Origin: CAYNWT01 sp964450955
Lineage (GTDB): Bacteria; Planctomycetota; Planctomycetia; Planctomycetales; Planctomycetaceae
Assembly: GCA_964450955.1 (NCBI GenBank)
Contig: CAYVFI010000031.1
Coordinates: forward strand, 1-64,000
DNA length: 64,000 bases
Direction of reading: 5' to 3'
Part shown: piece after piece, positions 34,535 to 42,482 of the stretch
Position numbering within the stretch: position 1 is the first letter of the stretch
Layout of the letters: the number at the start of each line of letters is the position of its first letter
The notes under the pieces: generated by a model
Told to the model about the DNA's origin: nothing
Databases searched by the model: none
Seen by the model: only the letters and a program-made list of their open reading frames with translations
Made by a program: the position numbers and the translations under genes

Positions 34535-35716
34535 CTACTTTTGTTTTTCAAAGACAACCAGCTTAATGACAGAACCCTTCTTCACAGGCGTCATCGGTGC
34601 CGGAACTGTGGTTCGAATCTTATGGACCAGCTTCGCAGCCGGAGCCGGACCGCCTCGAGTGAACTTTTCTGCTACCCGGAAACCAGCTTGTGACAGCCGC
34701 TTCTTCGCGTCAGCGACCGCATATGTCGAAACGTCCGGAACGATCTGCTGTCCAGGACCGACGTTGATTGTCGGCTTGCCGGGATCCTTACCGGGAACCT
34801 GCGTATTGATCTTGTAACCACGCAAGCTCGGATGGAACGGATCCTTCGGAAAGAAAATCGACTTGCGCTTGTTCACTTTTAGTTTCGAAAAACTAAATAC
34901 CGTCTCCTTGGTCTTCGCGGCATCAATCAGCCTGACGTGCAGTGGCAGGAATGTTGGGTGGTCAAGAATAATGTCGGCCCTGTCCCAGTTCTGCCCATCA
35001 GACTGCCAGCGAGGAAACGCGCGAATACGAATTTCCCGCCGCCGCGTTTCCGGATTCACCTTATCCGACGTCAGGCTAAGCTGATAACGGGCCTTGGCTT
35101 TCTCTGCTTTCATCCCAAACAAGAACGGCAACGGGCCGTTCATGATATTTTCACCCTGCCCGCGCGGTGGAATGGAAATGATGTTGGCGGCTTTACTCTG
35201 TTCGTCGATCTCAACGATTCGCTTACCATCGCAAATCCACTTCTCACGCGCGTCACCAACAAGATCGAAGGGCTGTTTGGTTCTCGAATCCAACCGTGTT
35301 GACTTGGCTCCTTTTGGAACCTCAACTGTTTCGATGTCGATCCGACCTTTGTCGGGCACTTCGTGATAGAACTTCCCGGAAGAAAGCTTCTCAACCTTGA
35401 ATACCATGTCGTACACACGACGCTGGTGCTCACCTTCGAGACGCTCGATCCTGTCAGAAGCCACTTCCCACTGCCTAAGCAATTCATCCAACTGGGGGCT
35501 CACAGGCTGCGGTTGAGTTCGCTGCCTTGCCACATTTTGTGCGGGCACTCCGCCACCACGGCTTTGGGCCGTTTTGACAGGCGGCCGCGAAGGTGGAGCT
35601 TGCCGGAGCCTTTGATTCTGGGTGCTTTGGCTACGCGACCGCGAGACCTGAGCAAGACCAACTTCGGTGATTAGAGTGGCGCATAAAGCGACACAGATTG
35701 TGCATCGAACAATCAT
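34535..35716 (-). CDS. Secreted TIGR03009 protein with a C-terminal PASTA-like domain
   Basis: 393 residues with an export signal (MIVRCTICVALCATLITEVGLAQ) and a Pro/Gln/Arg-rich linker to about residue 70. Residues about 75-300 match the planctomycete-specific TIGR03009 domain: LDELLRQWEVASDRIERLEGEHQRRVYD, KGRIDIET, EKWICDGKRIVEID, and MNGPLPFLFGMKAEKAKARYQLSL; the fold is probably LolA/LolB-like. The last 70 residues (PDVSTYAVADAKKRLSQAGF, then TTVPAPMTPVKKGSVIKLVVF) have the PASTA pattern, found mostly in Ser/Thr kinases and penicillin-binding proteins, where it contacts peptidoglycan fragments. An ATG at 35714-35716 starts the gene; a terminator follows. Confidence 0.85.
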   Translation of the reverse strand: MIVRCTICVALCATLITEVGLAQVSRSRSQSTQNQRLRQAPPSRPPVKTAQSRGGGVPAQNVARQRTQPQPVSPQLDELLRQWEVASDRIERLEGEHQRRVYDMVFKVEKLSSGKFYHEVPDKGRIDIETVEVPKGAKSTRLDSRTKQPFDLVGDAREKWICDGKRIVEIDEQSKAANIISIPPRGQGENIMNGPLPFLFGMKAEKAKARYQLSLTSDKVNPETRRREIRIRAFPRWQSDGQNWDRADIILDHPTFLPLHVRLIDAAKTKETVFSFSKLKVNKRKSIFFPKDPFHPSLRGYKINTQVPGKDPGKPTINVGPGQQIVPDVSTYAVADAKKRLSQAGFRVAEKFTRGGPAPAAKLVHKIRTTVPAPMTPVKKGSVIKLVVFEKQK

Positions 35717-36081
35717 TAGACGGTCGATTCCTTTCGACGGAGCCTACAGATTGGGCTGTTTTGACTGGGATGCCGGTCTGCGAAGGACTCGAAACCGGTT
35801 GGGTCGGTATGATTGCGGAAGAACCGCGCATTCAGCGGCTGGCTGAAGGCGGCAGTTGTAGCAGCAGCAGCAGGTTGGTGGAAAGGGCGAGTTTGCCCAC
35901 GCATGAATATGCTGTTCGTGAAGTGAAAAGGCCGCAGGATTTGCCGCCGTTGATGTGAATCGGAAGTTCGGCCCACCACATTCACCCAAAATTCCGCGCG
36001 CGAAGTGTTTATTGCCGTATCCTGTTGGCCAGCAATGTGATGCGATTTGGCAGGCAATTTGAGGCGTCTCAGACACTTGGT
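35717..36081. other. Gene-free region upstream of the TIGR03009 gene
   Basis: About 365 bases. It should hold the TIGR03009 promoter. A minus-strand ORF of 212 codons runs through here but has atypical composition and overlaps the more plausible membrane protein on the plus strand. No clear repeats or hairpins. Confidence 0.5.
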
Positions 36082-36486
36082 ATGGCTGAATTGGTCGAAA
36101 ACGCGGTGCTTGCAGGGAAGCTGACGGCCATGGCTGTCACGGTTCTTGTCGTTACCTTCCTGTATAACTGGTGGATGTGGCCCGGGAAGTACCGGTGGCT
36201 CGCCAGGATAGGCCCCAGGATGTTTGGCCCAGAGGCGCGGGCCCGGATACAGCCCTACGAAACCGCGATCCGACGCGCGCTTGATCGTCATCGGAAAGCC
36301 ACGGGCGAGGTTGTTCAGTTCGTCGACGTTGTGCGTGCACCACTGCGTCTCCACATCTCCCGGTACTCACTGTGGAAGTCGGTTGCGTGGGGGCTTGCCA
36401 GAACGGACGACGGTCGTGAGCGGTTCGTCTGTGTTAGCGGCTGGTACACGTCGGACTCAGTCATGCCTGAATTCTTCGACCGGTAA
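36082..36486 (+). CDS. Hypothetical small membrane protein
   Basis: 134 residues from ATG at 36082; ATG at 36040 and TTG at 36025 are in-frame alternatives, none with a convincing ribosome site. One N-terminal helix (KLTAMAVTVLVVTFLYNWWMW) is followed by a charged domain with RWLARIGPRMFGPEARARIQPYE and a C-terminal beta-like part ending YTSDSVMPEFFDR. No family recognised. The gene is upstream of the sulfatase on the same strand, 112 bases away, with no close partner. Confidence 0.5.
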   Translation: MAELVENAVLAGKLTAMAVTVLVVTFLYNWWMWPGKYRWLARIGPRMFGPEARARIQPYETAIRRALDRHRKATGEVVQFVDVVRAPLRLHISRYSLWKSVAWGLARTDDGRERFVCVSGWYTSDSVMPEFFDR

Positions 36487-36598
36487 GCCCCTGGATTTGT
36501 TCAATTTCGATCCTGTTGGCGGCATTAAGCCCGCCCGCTTGTGAAGGCTTGCCAACTCGGCCATCATTTGGTTCTCCGAACTCCGCAGGACCCACCCC

Positions 36599-38857
36599 AT
36601 GAGAAGCCTTCTTCACCTCGCGATCCTGGCAGTCATTGTCTGCCCACACGCCATCGCCAACCAGGCCGATCGGCCCAACGTCGTCATCATCTTCTGCGAT
36701 GATCTTGGCTACGCCGACATCGGACCCTTCGACGGCAAGATCCCGACGCCGCATCTTGATCGCATGGCAAAGGAAGGACGAACCTTCACCAACTTCTACG
36801 CCGCACAAGCTGTGTGTTCTGCATCGCGAGCCGCACTTCTGACCGGTTGCTATTCGAATCGCGTCGGCATCAACGGTGCTCTTGGGCCAGCAGCGAGGCA
36901 CGGTATCAGTGCCGATGAAATGACCATCGCGGAATTGGTTAAGCAAAACGACTACGCCACTGCGTGTTACGGCAAATGGCACCTTGGACATCACAAACAG
37001 TTCCTCCCGATGCAGCACGGCTTCGACGACTACTTCGGCCTGCCGTATTCAAACGACATGTGGCCCTACCACCCGGGTGTGGCTCACCTGCCGATGAAAG
37101 AACGCATCAAACGCTGGCCACACTTGCCGCTCATCGACAAAAACGAAGTCGTCAACGATAAAGTCACTCCGGACGACCAAACACAACTCACCACGCAGTA
37201 CACCGAACGCGCGGTGCAGTTTATTGAAGCCAACAAGGACAACCCGTTCTTTCTTTACGTGCCGCACAGCATGCCGCACGTGCCGCTGTACGTGAGCGAT
37301 AAGTTCAAAGGCAAAAGCGAACACGGCGTCTTCGGCGATGTGATCATGGAGATCGATTGGTCGGTCGGTCAGATTCTTGATGCACTCAAGCGAACCGGCA
37401 ACGACGAGAACACGCTGGTCGTGTTCACATCCGACAACGGTCCATGGCTGAGCTACGGCGATCACGCTGGTTCTGCAACTCCGCTTCGTGAAGGCAAAGG
37501 CACCACATGGGAAGGCGGACAACGCGAACCAACCGTCATGCGTTGGCCAGCAAAGATTCCAGCCGGAACCGTGTGCGATGAACTCTCCGGAACCATTGAC
37601 CTACTGCCAACCATCGCCGCCATGACCGGCGCGGAACTTCCGAAACACACCATCGATGGCAAGAACATCCTGCCGCTAATGACGGACGAGAACGCGACCA
37701 GTCCGCACGATTACTTTTGTTTCTACTGGGGAGGACACCTGCAAGCCATCCGCAGCGGCGACTGGAAATTGCATTTCCCGCACGGTTACCGCAGCCTGAA
37801 AGTTGTAGACGGCAAGAAGGTCGCCGGTCGCGGCGGCAGCCCTGACGGCTACACGCAAAAGAAAACCGGGCTCGCGTTATTCAACCTCAAGGATGATATC
37901 GGTGAGCTACACGATGTTGCGGCTGCCAACCCCAAAGTCGTCGCGAAACTCAAGAAGTTCGCACATGCGGCTCGCCAGGAACTGGGCGACACCGCCACGA
38001 AGAAGCAAGGCGCAGGCGTTCGTCCACCAGGCCGGATGAAGATGAAAGCTCTCATCGTTGAAGGCCAGAACAATCACAAGAACTGGCCGGAAACCACGCC
38101 CATGATGAAGGCTCACCTGGAATCAACGGGACTGTTCGAAGTCGATGTCATTCGCACTGCTGCCAAGGGAACCGACCCCAACTTCAAACCCGATTTCGGC
38201 AAGTACAAGGTTGTGGTCTCCAACTACAACGGAGCTCCGTGGCCTGCTGAAACCAAGACGGCGTTCGAAAAATACATGAAGAATGGCGGTGGCCTGGTTT
38301 CCATCCACGCAGCCGACAACTCGTTCCCCAAGTGGCAGGCGTACAACGAAATGATCGGCCTCGGCGGTTGGGGCGGTCGGAACGAAAAGTCAGGCCCATG
38401 GGTCTACTTCGACGAGAACGGCAAGAAAGTCGTCAACAAAGAAAAAGGCCGCGGCGGTCATCACGGCAAGCAGCACCCTTTCACCGTTGTCGTCCGTGAC
38501 CGCAAGCACCCAATCACGCGGGGCATGCCCACCGAATGGCTCCACGCCAAAGACGAACTCTACGACAAGCTGCGCGGCCCCGCGAACAACATGAACATCC
38601 TCGCCACCGCCTTTGCTGACCCATCAACCGGCGGCAGCGGACGCCACGAGCCGATGCTGTTCACAATCAAGTACGGCAAAGGCCGCGTGTTCCACAATCC
38701 GATGGGCCACGGCAACTACAGCCACGAATGCGTCGGCTTCATTACAACTCTCCAACGTGGAGCCGAATGGGCCGCAACCGGTAAGGTGACGCAGAAGATT
38801 CCGAAGGACTTTCCGACTGCCACGGAGGGACGTAATCGGAAGTGGGAAGCGAAGTAG
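36599..38857 (+). CDS. Secreted sulfatase fused to a ThuA-like domain
   Basis: 752 residues, signal peptide MRSLLHLAILAVIVCPHAIA. The sulfatase domain (about 25-460) has DD at 34-35 as metal ligands, the active-site motif C73-S-A-S-R (Cys to formylglycine, with Ala where Pro is usual), GKWHLGHH, PHSMPHVPL and SDNGPW. Formylglycine is installed by a sulfatase-modifying enzyme elsewhere. After a short linker, from residue 480 (MKMKALIVEGQNNHKNWPETTP) to about 735 lies a ThuA/PF06283-like domain with YNGAPWP, GGGLVSIHAADNSF, HPFTV and GRVFHNPMGHGNYS. ThuA-like domains act on sugars or are glutaminase-like. AGGA precedes the ATG. A terminator follows at 38971. Confidence 0.92.
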   Translation: MRSLLHLAILAVIVCPHAIANQADRPNVVIIFCDDLGYADIGPFDGKIPTPHLDRMAKEGRTFTNFYAAQAVCSASRAALLTGCYSNRVGINGALGPAARHGISADEMTIAELVKQNDYATACYGKWHLGHHKQFLPMQHGFDDYFGLPYSNDMWPYHPGVAHLPMKERIKRWPHLPLIDKNEVVNDKVTPDDQTQLTTQYTERAVQFIEANKDNPFFLYVPHSMPHVPLYVSDKFKGKSEHGVFGDVIMEIDWSVGQILDALKRTGNDENTLVVFTSDNGPWLSYGDHAGSATPLREGKGTTWEGGQREPTVMRWPAKIPAGTVCDELSGTIDLLPTIAAMTGAELPKHTIDGKNILPLMTDENATSPHDYFCFYWGGHLQAIRSGDWKLHFPHGYRSLKVVDGKKVAGRGGSPDGYTQKKTGLALFNLKDDIGELHDVAAANPKVVAKLKKFAHAARQELGDTATKKQGAGVRPPGRMKMKALIVEGQNNHKNWPETTPMMKAHLESTGLFEVDVIRTAAKGTDPNFKPDFGKYKVVVSNYNGAPWPAETKTAFEKYMKNGGGLVSIHAADNSFPKWQAYNEMIGLGGWGGRNEKSGPWVYFDENGKKVVNKEKGRGGHHGKQHPFTVVVRDRKHPITRGMPTEWLHAKDELYDKLRGPANNMNILATAFADPSTGGSGRHEPMLFTIKYGKGRVFHNPMGHGNYSHECVGFITTLQRGAEWAATGKVTQKIPKDFPTATEGRNRKWEAK

Positions 38858-38970
38858 GCGAGAGCGTAGACCACCTGTGCCCGCCGCTCGGGTCGCAGCA
38901 CGAAACAGGGCCAACGGCCCGGCCCTTCGCAAGCCTGTCGCGAAGCCACAGGAGTGCGTGACGGCATCAA

Positions 38971-39013
38971 GAAAGCCCCAACGTCCATCGGCTGGGCGGG
39001 GGCTTTCGTTTTT
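38971..39013 (+). terminator. Rho-independent terminator of the sulfatase gene
   Basis: GAAAGCCCC (38971-38979) pairs with GGGGCTTTC (38999-39007), large loop, followed by GTTTTT. About 115 bases beyond the sulfatase stop. Confidence 0.75.
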
Positions 39014-39026
39014 GAATCAATCGATT

Positions 39027-39412
39027 CCTGGAGCTGCGCGAGAAGAACTTAGCGCGTACATGTCTGTCACCCTGCGTGACACGGTGGATTTACCGACCTT
39101 GATCGTCAACGGCGTGCAAGATCACGTTCATGCGTTGTTCCTGGTGAGCCGCAAAGTCCCGCTCATGCGAATCGTCGGCGAGACGAAAACGGAAACCAGT
39201 AAATGGGTGAAGAAACAGCGCACCGGACCGAAAGACTTTGCGTGGCCAAGGGGATACGGGGCGTTCTCGGTGAGTGAATCGAACATTCAGGAAGTTCGTA
39301 GGTACATCGACAACGGGAAGAACACCACAAGACAATGACGTTCCAGGACGAGTTCCGCCTGCTATGCAAACGGCACGGTGTCGAACTCGACGAACGCTAC
39401 GCGTGGGATTGA
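39027..39412 (+). pseudogene. Decayed IS200-like / REP-associated tyrosine transposase (Y1_Tnp), truncated and frameshifted
   Basis: The region encodes REELSAYMSVTLRDT, D-H-V-H (the HUH metal motif), VSRKVPLMRIVGETKTETSKWVKKQ, FAWPRGYGAFSVSESNIQEVRRYID, all matching Y1 transposases of the RAYT/IS200 type. The frame then runs into TGA at 39336-39338. In the -1 frame the normal ending resumes: EEHHKTMTFQDEFRLLCKRHG, then VELDERYAWD and a stop at 39410-39412. The break is explained by one lost base in AACGGGAAGAAC (about 39314-39325). The first 20-25 residues of the family are absent, replaced by unrelated sequence next to the terminator. Dead transposase; the family is known to mobilise palindromic REP elements. 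Confidence 0.88.
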
Positions 39413-39470
39413 AATGGACCAGCCGCCTTGAGCAACGGTGGGGCCGGCGTGGATAGCGCCCGCTTTCACA

Positions 39471-39779
39471 CTACCCAGTGAGTTCAGCGACTCGGTGGGC
39501 TTCGATCCAGTCTGACAGTCCCGGTTTCCAGACCAACGCTGTGTTCGAGAAATCGTTTTTTGCGAGGGACTGGCGAAGCTGGCTGGCGGCGAATGGTCCG
39601 ATTTGTCTTTGGCCTTCAAACACCATCCATTCAGCGACATCGCTGCCGGCTATGTTGCGTGCGTGATACACCCGAGTTCGTTCGTTTAGAAATTCGCCAC
39701 ACTCGCGACATCGCACACAGCCAACTGGGACGTCTTCGCCGCAGCGGCAGGTCTTGGTTTGAACTGAATTAAGCTTCAT
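39471..39779 (-). CDS. Zinc-ribbon plus GYF_2-like domain protein
   Basis: 102 residues from ATG at 39779; the frame upstream is open for 34 codons without support. The N-terminus is a Cys4 ribbon (CRCGEDV, then CVRCRECGEFL). The C-terminal half, EWMVFEGQRQIGPFAASQLRQSL and LVWKPGLSDWIEA, matches GYF_2 domains (W-x-GP-x-S-x-x-x-L, then WKxGMxxW). Such domains bind proline-rich stretches or occur in membrane-associated planctomycete proteins. No membrane helix is present. Its stop is convergent with the transposase remnant 58 bases away. Confidence 0.75.
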   Translation of the reverse strand: MKLNSVQTKTCRCGEDVPVGCVRCRECGEFLNERTRVYHARNIAGSDVAEWMVFEGQRQIGPFAASQLRQSLAKNDFSNTALVWKPGLSDWIEAHRVAELTG

Positions 39780-40111
39780 CGGACTGTGCCACACGTTCGC
39801 GGTTTGTTTTCCAATCGAAGTTACGCCCGGGGATCCGTTGCTGCTGGAAAATTCCGGCAACGCATCGCAAATCCGCTCCACCCGATTTCCAGTTGGGGCA
39901 GAATGGGCACCCGCGTGGTTTGTGGGCGGGTTTCTAAGAGACGACCTGTCCGCAGGATCGCGTACTCACATTCTTTGCGTTCTGATCGGGTTGTGGCGAA
40001 TCGGCCAGCTTGTTTGTGGGCTAAGCAACAGAATACAGTCGATGTTGTCGTCTTGCGAAATCAAGCACGGACTTAACTCGAGCTCAGACGTATCATAAGC
40101 TTGGAAACGTC
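39780..40111. other. Intergenic region without a recognisable gene
   Basis: About 330 bases between the GYF_2 gene and the TGA-interrupted membrane gene. Short plus-strand ORFs lack family features. TATCAT at 40091-40096 could be a -10 box for the membrane gene, but no matching -35 is certain. Confidence 0.45.
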
Positions 40112-40621
40112 ATGAGCTCACTAACACTGAAACAACCTGGCATCAGCAGACTGCTGTTCCTGATTGCATGGCCGGCGGCTTTGTACGGTTCGCTGTCACT
40201 GTTGTACGTCGAAATGCCCCACTTGGGCGGACTGTGCGGCGACTGGGGATGACTGCCGGCCACAAGTGCATTGGTTTCAATGCACGCGTTTTGGTTAACG
40301 TTGCTTGTACCCGTCGCCTGGCTATGTGCCGGGCGGTATCTGAAAAGCCGATCGGCCTGGCTGGCAGGCGCGGTGCTCGCATTTGTGGGAGCCATCGCAT
40401 GGGCCGCCACCGGGGCAAATGCCGCGGGCTCAGGTCTACTGGCGGACCGAGTGCTAAGTGGGCTGCACCAGATTGTGAGTTCAACAGACCTCCCCTTCTT
40501 ACAACTGACCATCGCCTGCTTCGTCGGATGGCGACGGTGCCGTGCGACGTCTCCCGACCCAAACGAACCGGGCGTTGCTGGAGACATCGCAGACGAAGTC
40601 GGTAATGAAGTTCCCGCCTGA
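40112..40621 (+). CDS. Four-helix membrane protein with an in-frame TGA at 40250-40252 (candidate selenoprotein)
   Basis: Read from ATG at 40112 with the TGA decoded, the protein has 169 residues. Helices: LLFLIAWPAALYGSLSLLYV, FWLTLLVPVAWLCAGRYL, SAWLAGAVLAFVGAIAWAA and FLQLTIACFVGW. The TGA falls after L-C-G-D-W-G in the loop between helices 1 and 2, followed in frame by LPATSALVSMHAFW. The same frame continues for 123 codons to TGA at 40619-40621, so the break is one codon. Residue U would sit five positions after a Cys. If not read through, the parts are a 46-residue ORF (40112-40252) and an ORF from ATG 40280. A hairpin at 40266-40285 fits a bacterial SECIS position. Alternatives are a nonsense mutation or two small genes. 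A 221-codon antisense ORF is a shadow. Confidence 0.5.
40266..40285 (+). promoter_or_regulatory. SECIS-like hairpin directly after the in-frame TGA
   Basis: GTGCATTG (40266-40273), loop GTTT (40274-40277), CAATGCAC (40278-40285): 8 perfect pairs. The G at the first loop position is 21 bases after the TGA, inside the range described for bacterial SECIS elements, whose apical loop usually starts with G. There is no direct evidence for SelB binding. Confidence 0.45.
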
Positions 40622-40805
40622 ACACAGCCGATGCTACGGTCTGTGGAGAACGACCAACCCGGCCCGCTCATCAGGGACTCCGATACCAGCGATGGCTCCG
40701 GCGTTGCAAGTCGAGAAGCGGGATTCGATTCGGCCCAACAACATGACCCCGCCCACACGCCGGTTCCACTGGTCGGAAGTGCTCCGTCGTGAACATCGCT
40801 TGAGC

Positions 40806-40862
40806 ACTCTCGGGCCTCTCGGGCCTCTCGAGCCTCTCTGGCCTGTTGGGCCTCTCGGGCGC
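40806..40862. repeat. Short tandem repeat, 9-base unit near GGCCTCTCG
   Basis: About six imperfect copies: CGGGCCTCT, CGGGCCTCT, CGAGCCTCT, CTGGCCTGT, TGGGCCTCT, CGGGCGCGG. It lies 44 bases upstream of the retropepsin-like gene start, in its probable promoter or leader. Confidence 0.75.
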
Positions 40863-40905
40863 GGCGTATGATGCCCTCCTGTCAAAGAAACGGCTCAGAG
40901 AAACC

Positions 40906-41880
40906 ATGGCTGCATACAAACCACTCACAACTCTCGCGATGCTGTTCCTGTTTGTTGGACCATCAAACCCCGCACTTGCCAATACACCAGGGCGAACAGT
41001 CAGTGGCATTCGGTCGGCTCACGCATCGCACGCGACAACTCAGCAAGCGACTGTCGAGCACTCGATCCCGTTTACACTCACTAAGCACAATAACATCACA
41101 ATTAAGGCTCTGCTAAACGAACGAGACCAGGTCAACCTGATGTTTCACCTGGCCGCCGGTTCTGTCTCGCTTACCCGTCAAGCCACGCGGCGACTGAACA
41201 GCGTAAAGTTTGACAGCGATGCATCCGTCACGAGTTGGGGCGGACAAAAACAGCCAGTTCGATACAGCAGCAGCAACACGCTGCAAATCTGGCAACAACG
41301 ATGGACCACGCTCGCGATCACGGAAGACAAACACTCCGGACACGAAACAGACGGCAAGTTTGGCCCGCACCTGTTTGCTGGCAAAGTGTTTGAACTGAAC
41401 TTCGACACAAAGAAGTTACTCGTCCACTCCGAACTCCCAAAAACGACACAGCAGTACACGCGGTTTGAGATAAAACTGAAAAATGGAACCATGTTCATTG
41501 CCAGCAGGACGCAGGTCGGAGACAGCCTGATTCCGCATTCTTTCATGATTCACACAGGTTTTGGCGGAGCCGTCCTCTTTGATGATAAGTTCGCCGCGGC
41601 GCAACAGTTGGGCAAGCGGTTACAAGTCGTCGGTGGACGCGAACTGAAAGATTCCATGGGCAATATCATCAAGACCAGCAGGGTCATTGTGCCGTCCATG
41701 GTGTTCGGCGAGTTCGAACTACAAAACGTACCAGCCGAGATTTTCCCTGGAGCGATGGGTCGACAAAAACTAAGCGTGGTGGGAGCCGATATCCTGAAGC
41801 GGTTCAACATCATCTTCGACATTGGCAACGGGCAGATTTTCATGAAGCCGAACAGCTTGTTCGAATCAAAATTCTCGTGA
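40906..41880 (+). CDS. Exported retropepsin-like (aspartyl protease fold) protein with changed active-site residues
   Basis: 324 residues from ATG at 40906; a 20-codon extension upstream runs through the tandem repeat and is unlikely. Signal peptide TTLAMLFLFVGPSNPALA. The two halves of the fold are visible. The first is VNLMFHLAAGSVSLTRQATRRL; the second is FMIHTGFGGAVLFDDKFA, followed by VVGADILKRFNIIFDIGNGQIF, the usual ending G-x-D-x-L-x-x-F-x-x-x-x-D. The strand that normally reads D-T-G reads H-T-G, and the first half has no D-T/S-G at all. It keeps the fold but should lack protease activity unless the histidine substitutes. Downstream genes follow on the same strand. Confidence 0.78.
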   Translation: MAAYKPLTTLAMLFLFVGPSNPALANTPGRTVSGIRSAHASHATTQQATVEHSIPFTLTKHNNITIKALLNERDQVNLMFHLAAGSVSLTRQATRRLNSVKFDSDASVTSWGGQKQPVRYSSSNTLQIWQQRWTTLAITEDKHSGHETDGKFGPHLFAGKVFELNFDTKKLLVHSELPKTTQQYTRFEIKLKNGTMFIASRTQVGDSLIPHSFMIHTGFGGAVLFDDKFAAAQQLGKRLQVVGGRELKDSMGNIIKTSRVIVPSMVFGEFELQNVPAEIFPGAMGRQKLSVVGADILKRFNIIFDIGNGQIFMKPNSLFESKFS

Positions 41881-41917
41881 GTCTCGCAAGGTATCTGTGA
41901 CACTGCGAGGCAACGAC

Positions 41918-42388
41918 ATGGCAAGTTTCGAAGCGCTTCATCTTAGAGAATACACGTCCGCCGATCGCGATGCGTGTTTGGCGATCTTTGACAGCAACCG
42001 CCCCAGGTACTTCGCAGACCACGAACGCGCGGAGTTCGCTGAGTGGCTGGACAAGCCCGATCGCGCGTCGTATTCGGTGATTGAAATTGATGGTGACATT
42101 GTCGCCGCCGGTGGGATTTTTTATTGCCCTAAGCAGAACCACGTCGGCCTGGCGTGGGGTATGGTGCATAACGCTCTGCATGGTCAGGGCATCGGACGTC
42201 GGCTGACGGAATTCCGCGTCGAGCAAATGGGACAGCAGTTTGCCGAACTTGAACAACGTTTGGCCACATCGCAGCACACGTTCCGGTTCTATGAAAAGAT
42301 GGGCTTCACGCTGACAAATGTGACCGCAGACGGCTTCGGCAAAGGCATCGATCGGTACGACATGGTGCGGCCACGCCCTGCGATTTGA
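41918..42388 (+). CDS. GNAT-family N-acetyltransferase
   Basis: 156 residues from ATG at 41918, chosen for GAGG eight bases upstream; GTG at 41897 adds seven residues. The N-terminus LHLREYTSADRDACLAIF is the usual first strand and helix. The acetyl-CoA loop is HNALHGQGIGRRLTEFRVEQM (residue about 85-105), and the final strand/helix is FRFYEKMGFTLTNVTADGFGKGIDRYDM. Substrate unknown. The gene follows the retropepsin-like gene by 37 bases and precedes the DUF2752 gene by 94 bases, so the three could share a transcript. Confidence 0.88.
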   Translation: MASFEALHLREYTSADRDACLAIFDSNRPRYFADHERAEFAEWLDKPDRASYSVIEIDGDIVAAGGIFYCPKQNHVGLAWGMVHNALHGQGIGRRLTEFRVEQMGQQFAELEQRLATSQHTFRFYEKMGFTLTNVTADGFGKGIDRYDMVRPRPAI

Positions 42389-42482
42389 ACCTTCCTGGTT
42401 GTGTTTACGTTTGGGTCCCGGATACTTGCCCAATCAAAAACTGGTCGCGCCGCCGCGACGATTAACGCTCCGGGATTCGCAG

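Noticed and set aside
35716..36354. 212-codon minus-strand ORF
   Set aside because: Many Gln/His/Arg and no recognisable domain; it overlaps the more plausible membrane protein on the plus strand.
40093..40758. 221-codon antisense ORF over the TGA-interrupted membrane gene
   Set aside because: Composition is Ser/Pro/Ala-rich with no family motif. The plus strand encodes four clear hydrophobic helices, so this is a shadow.
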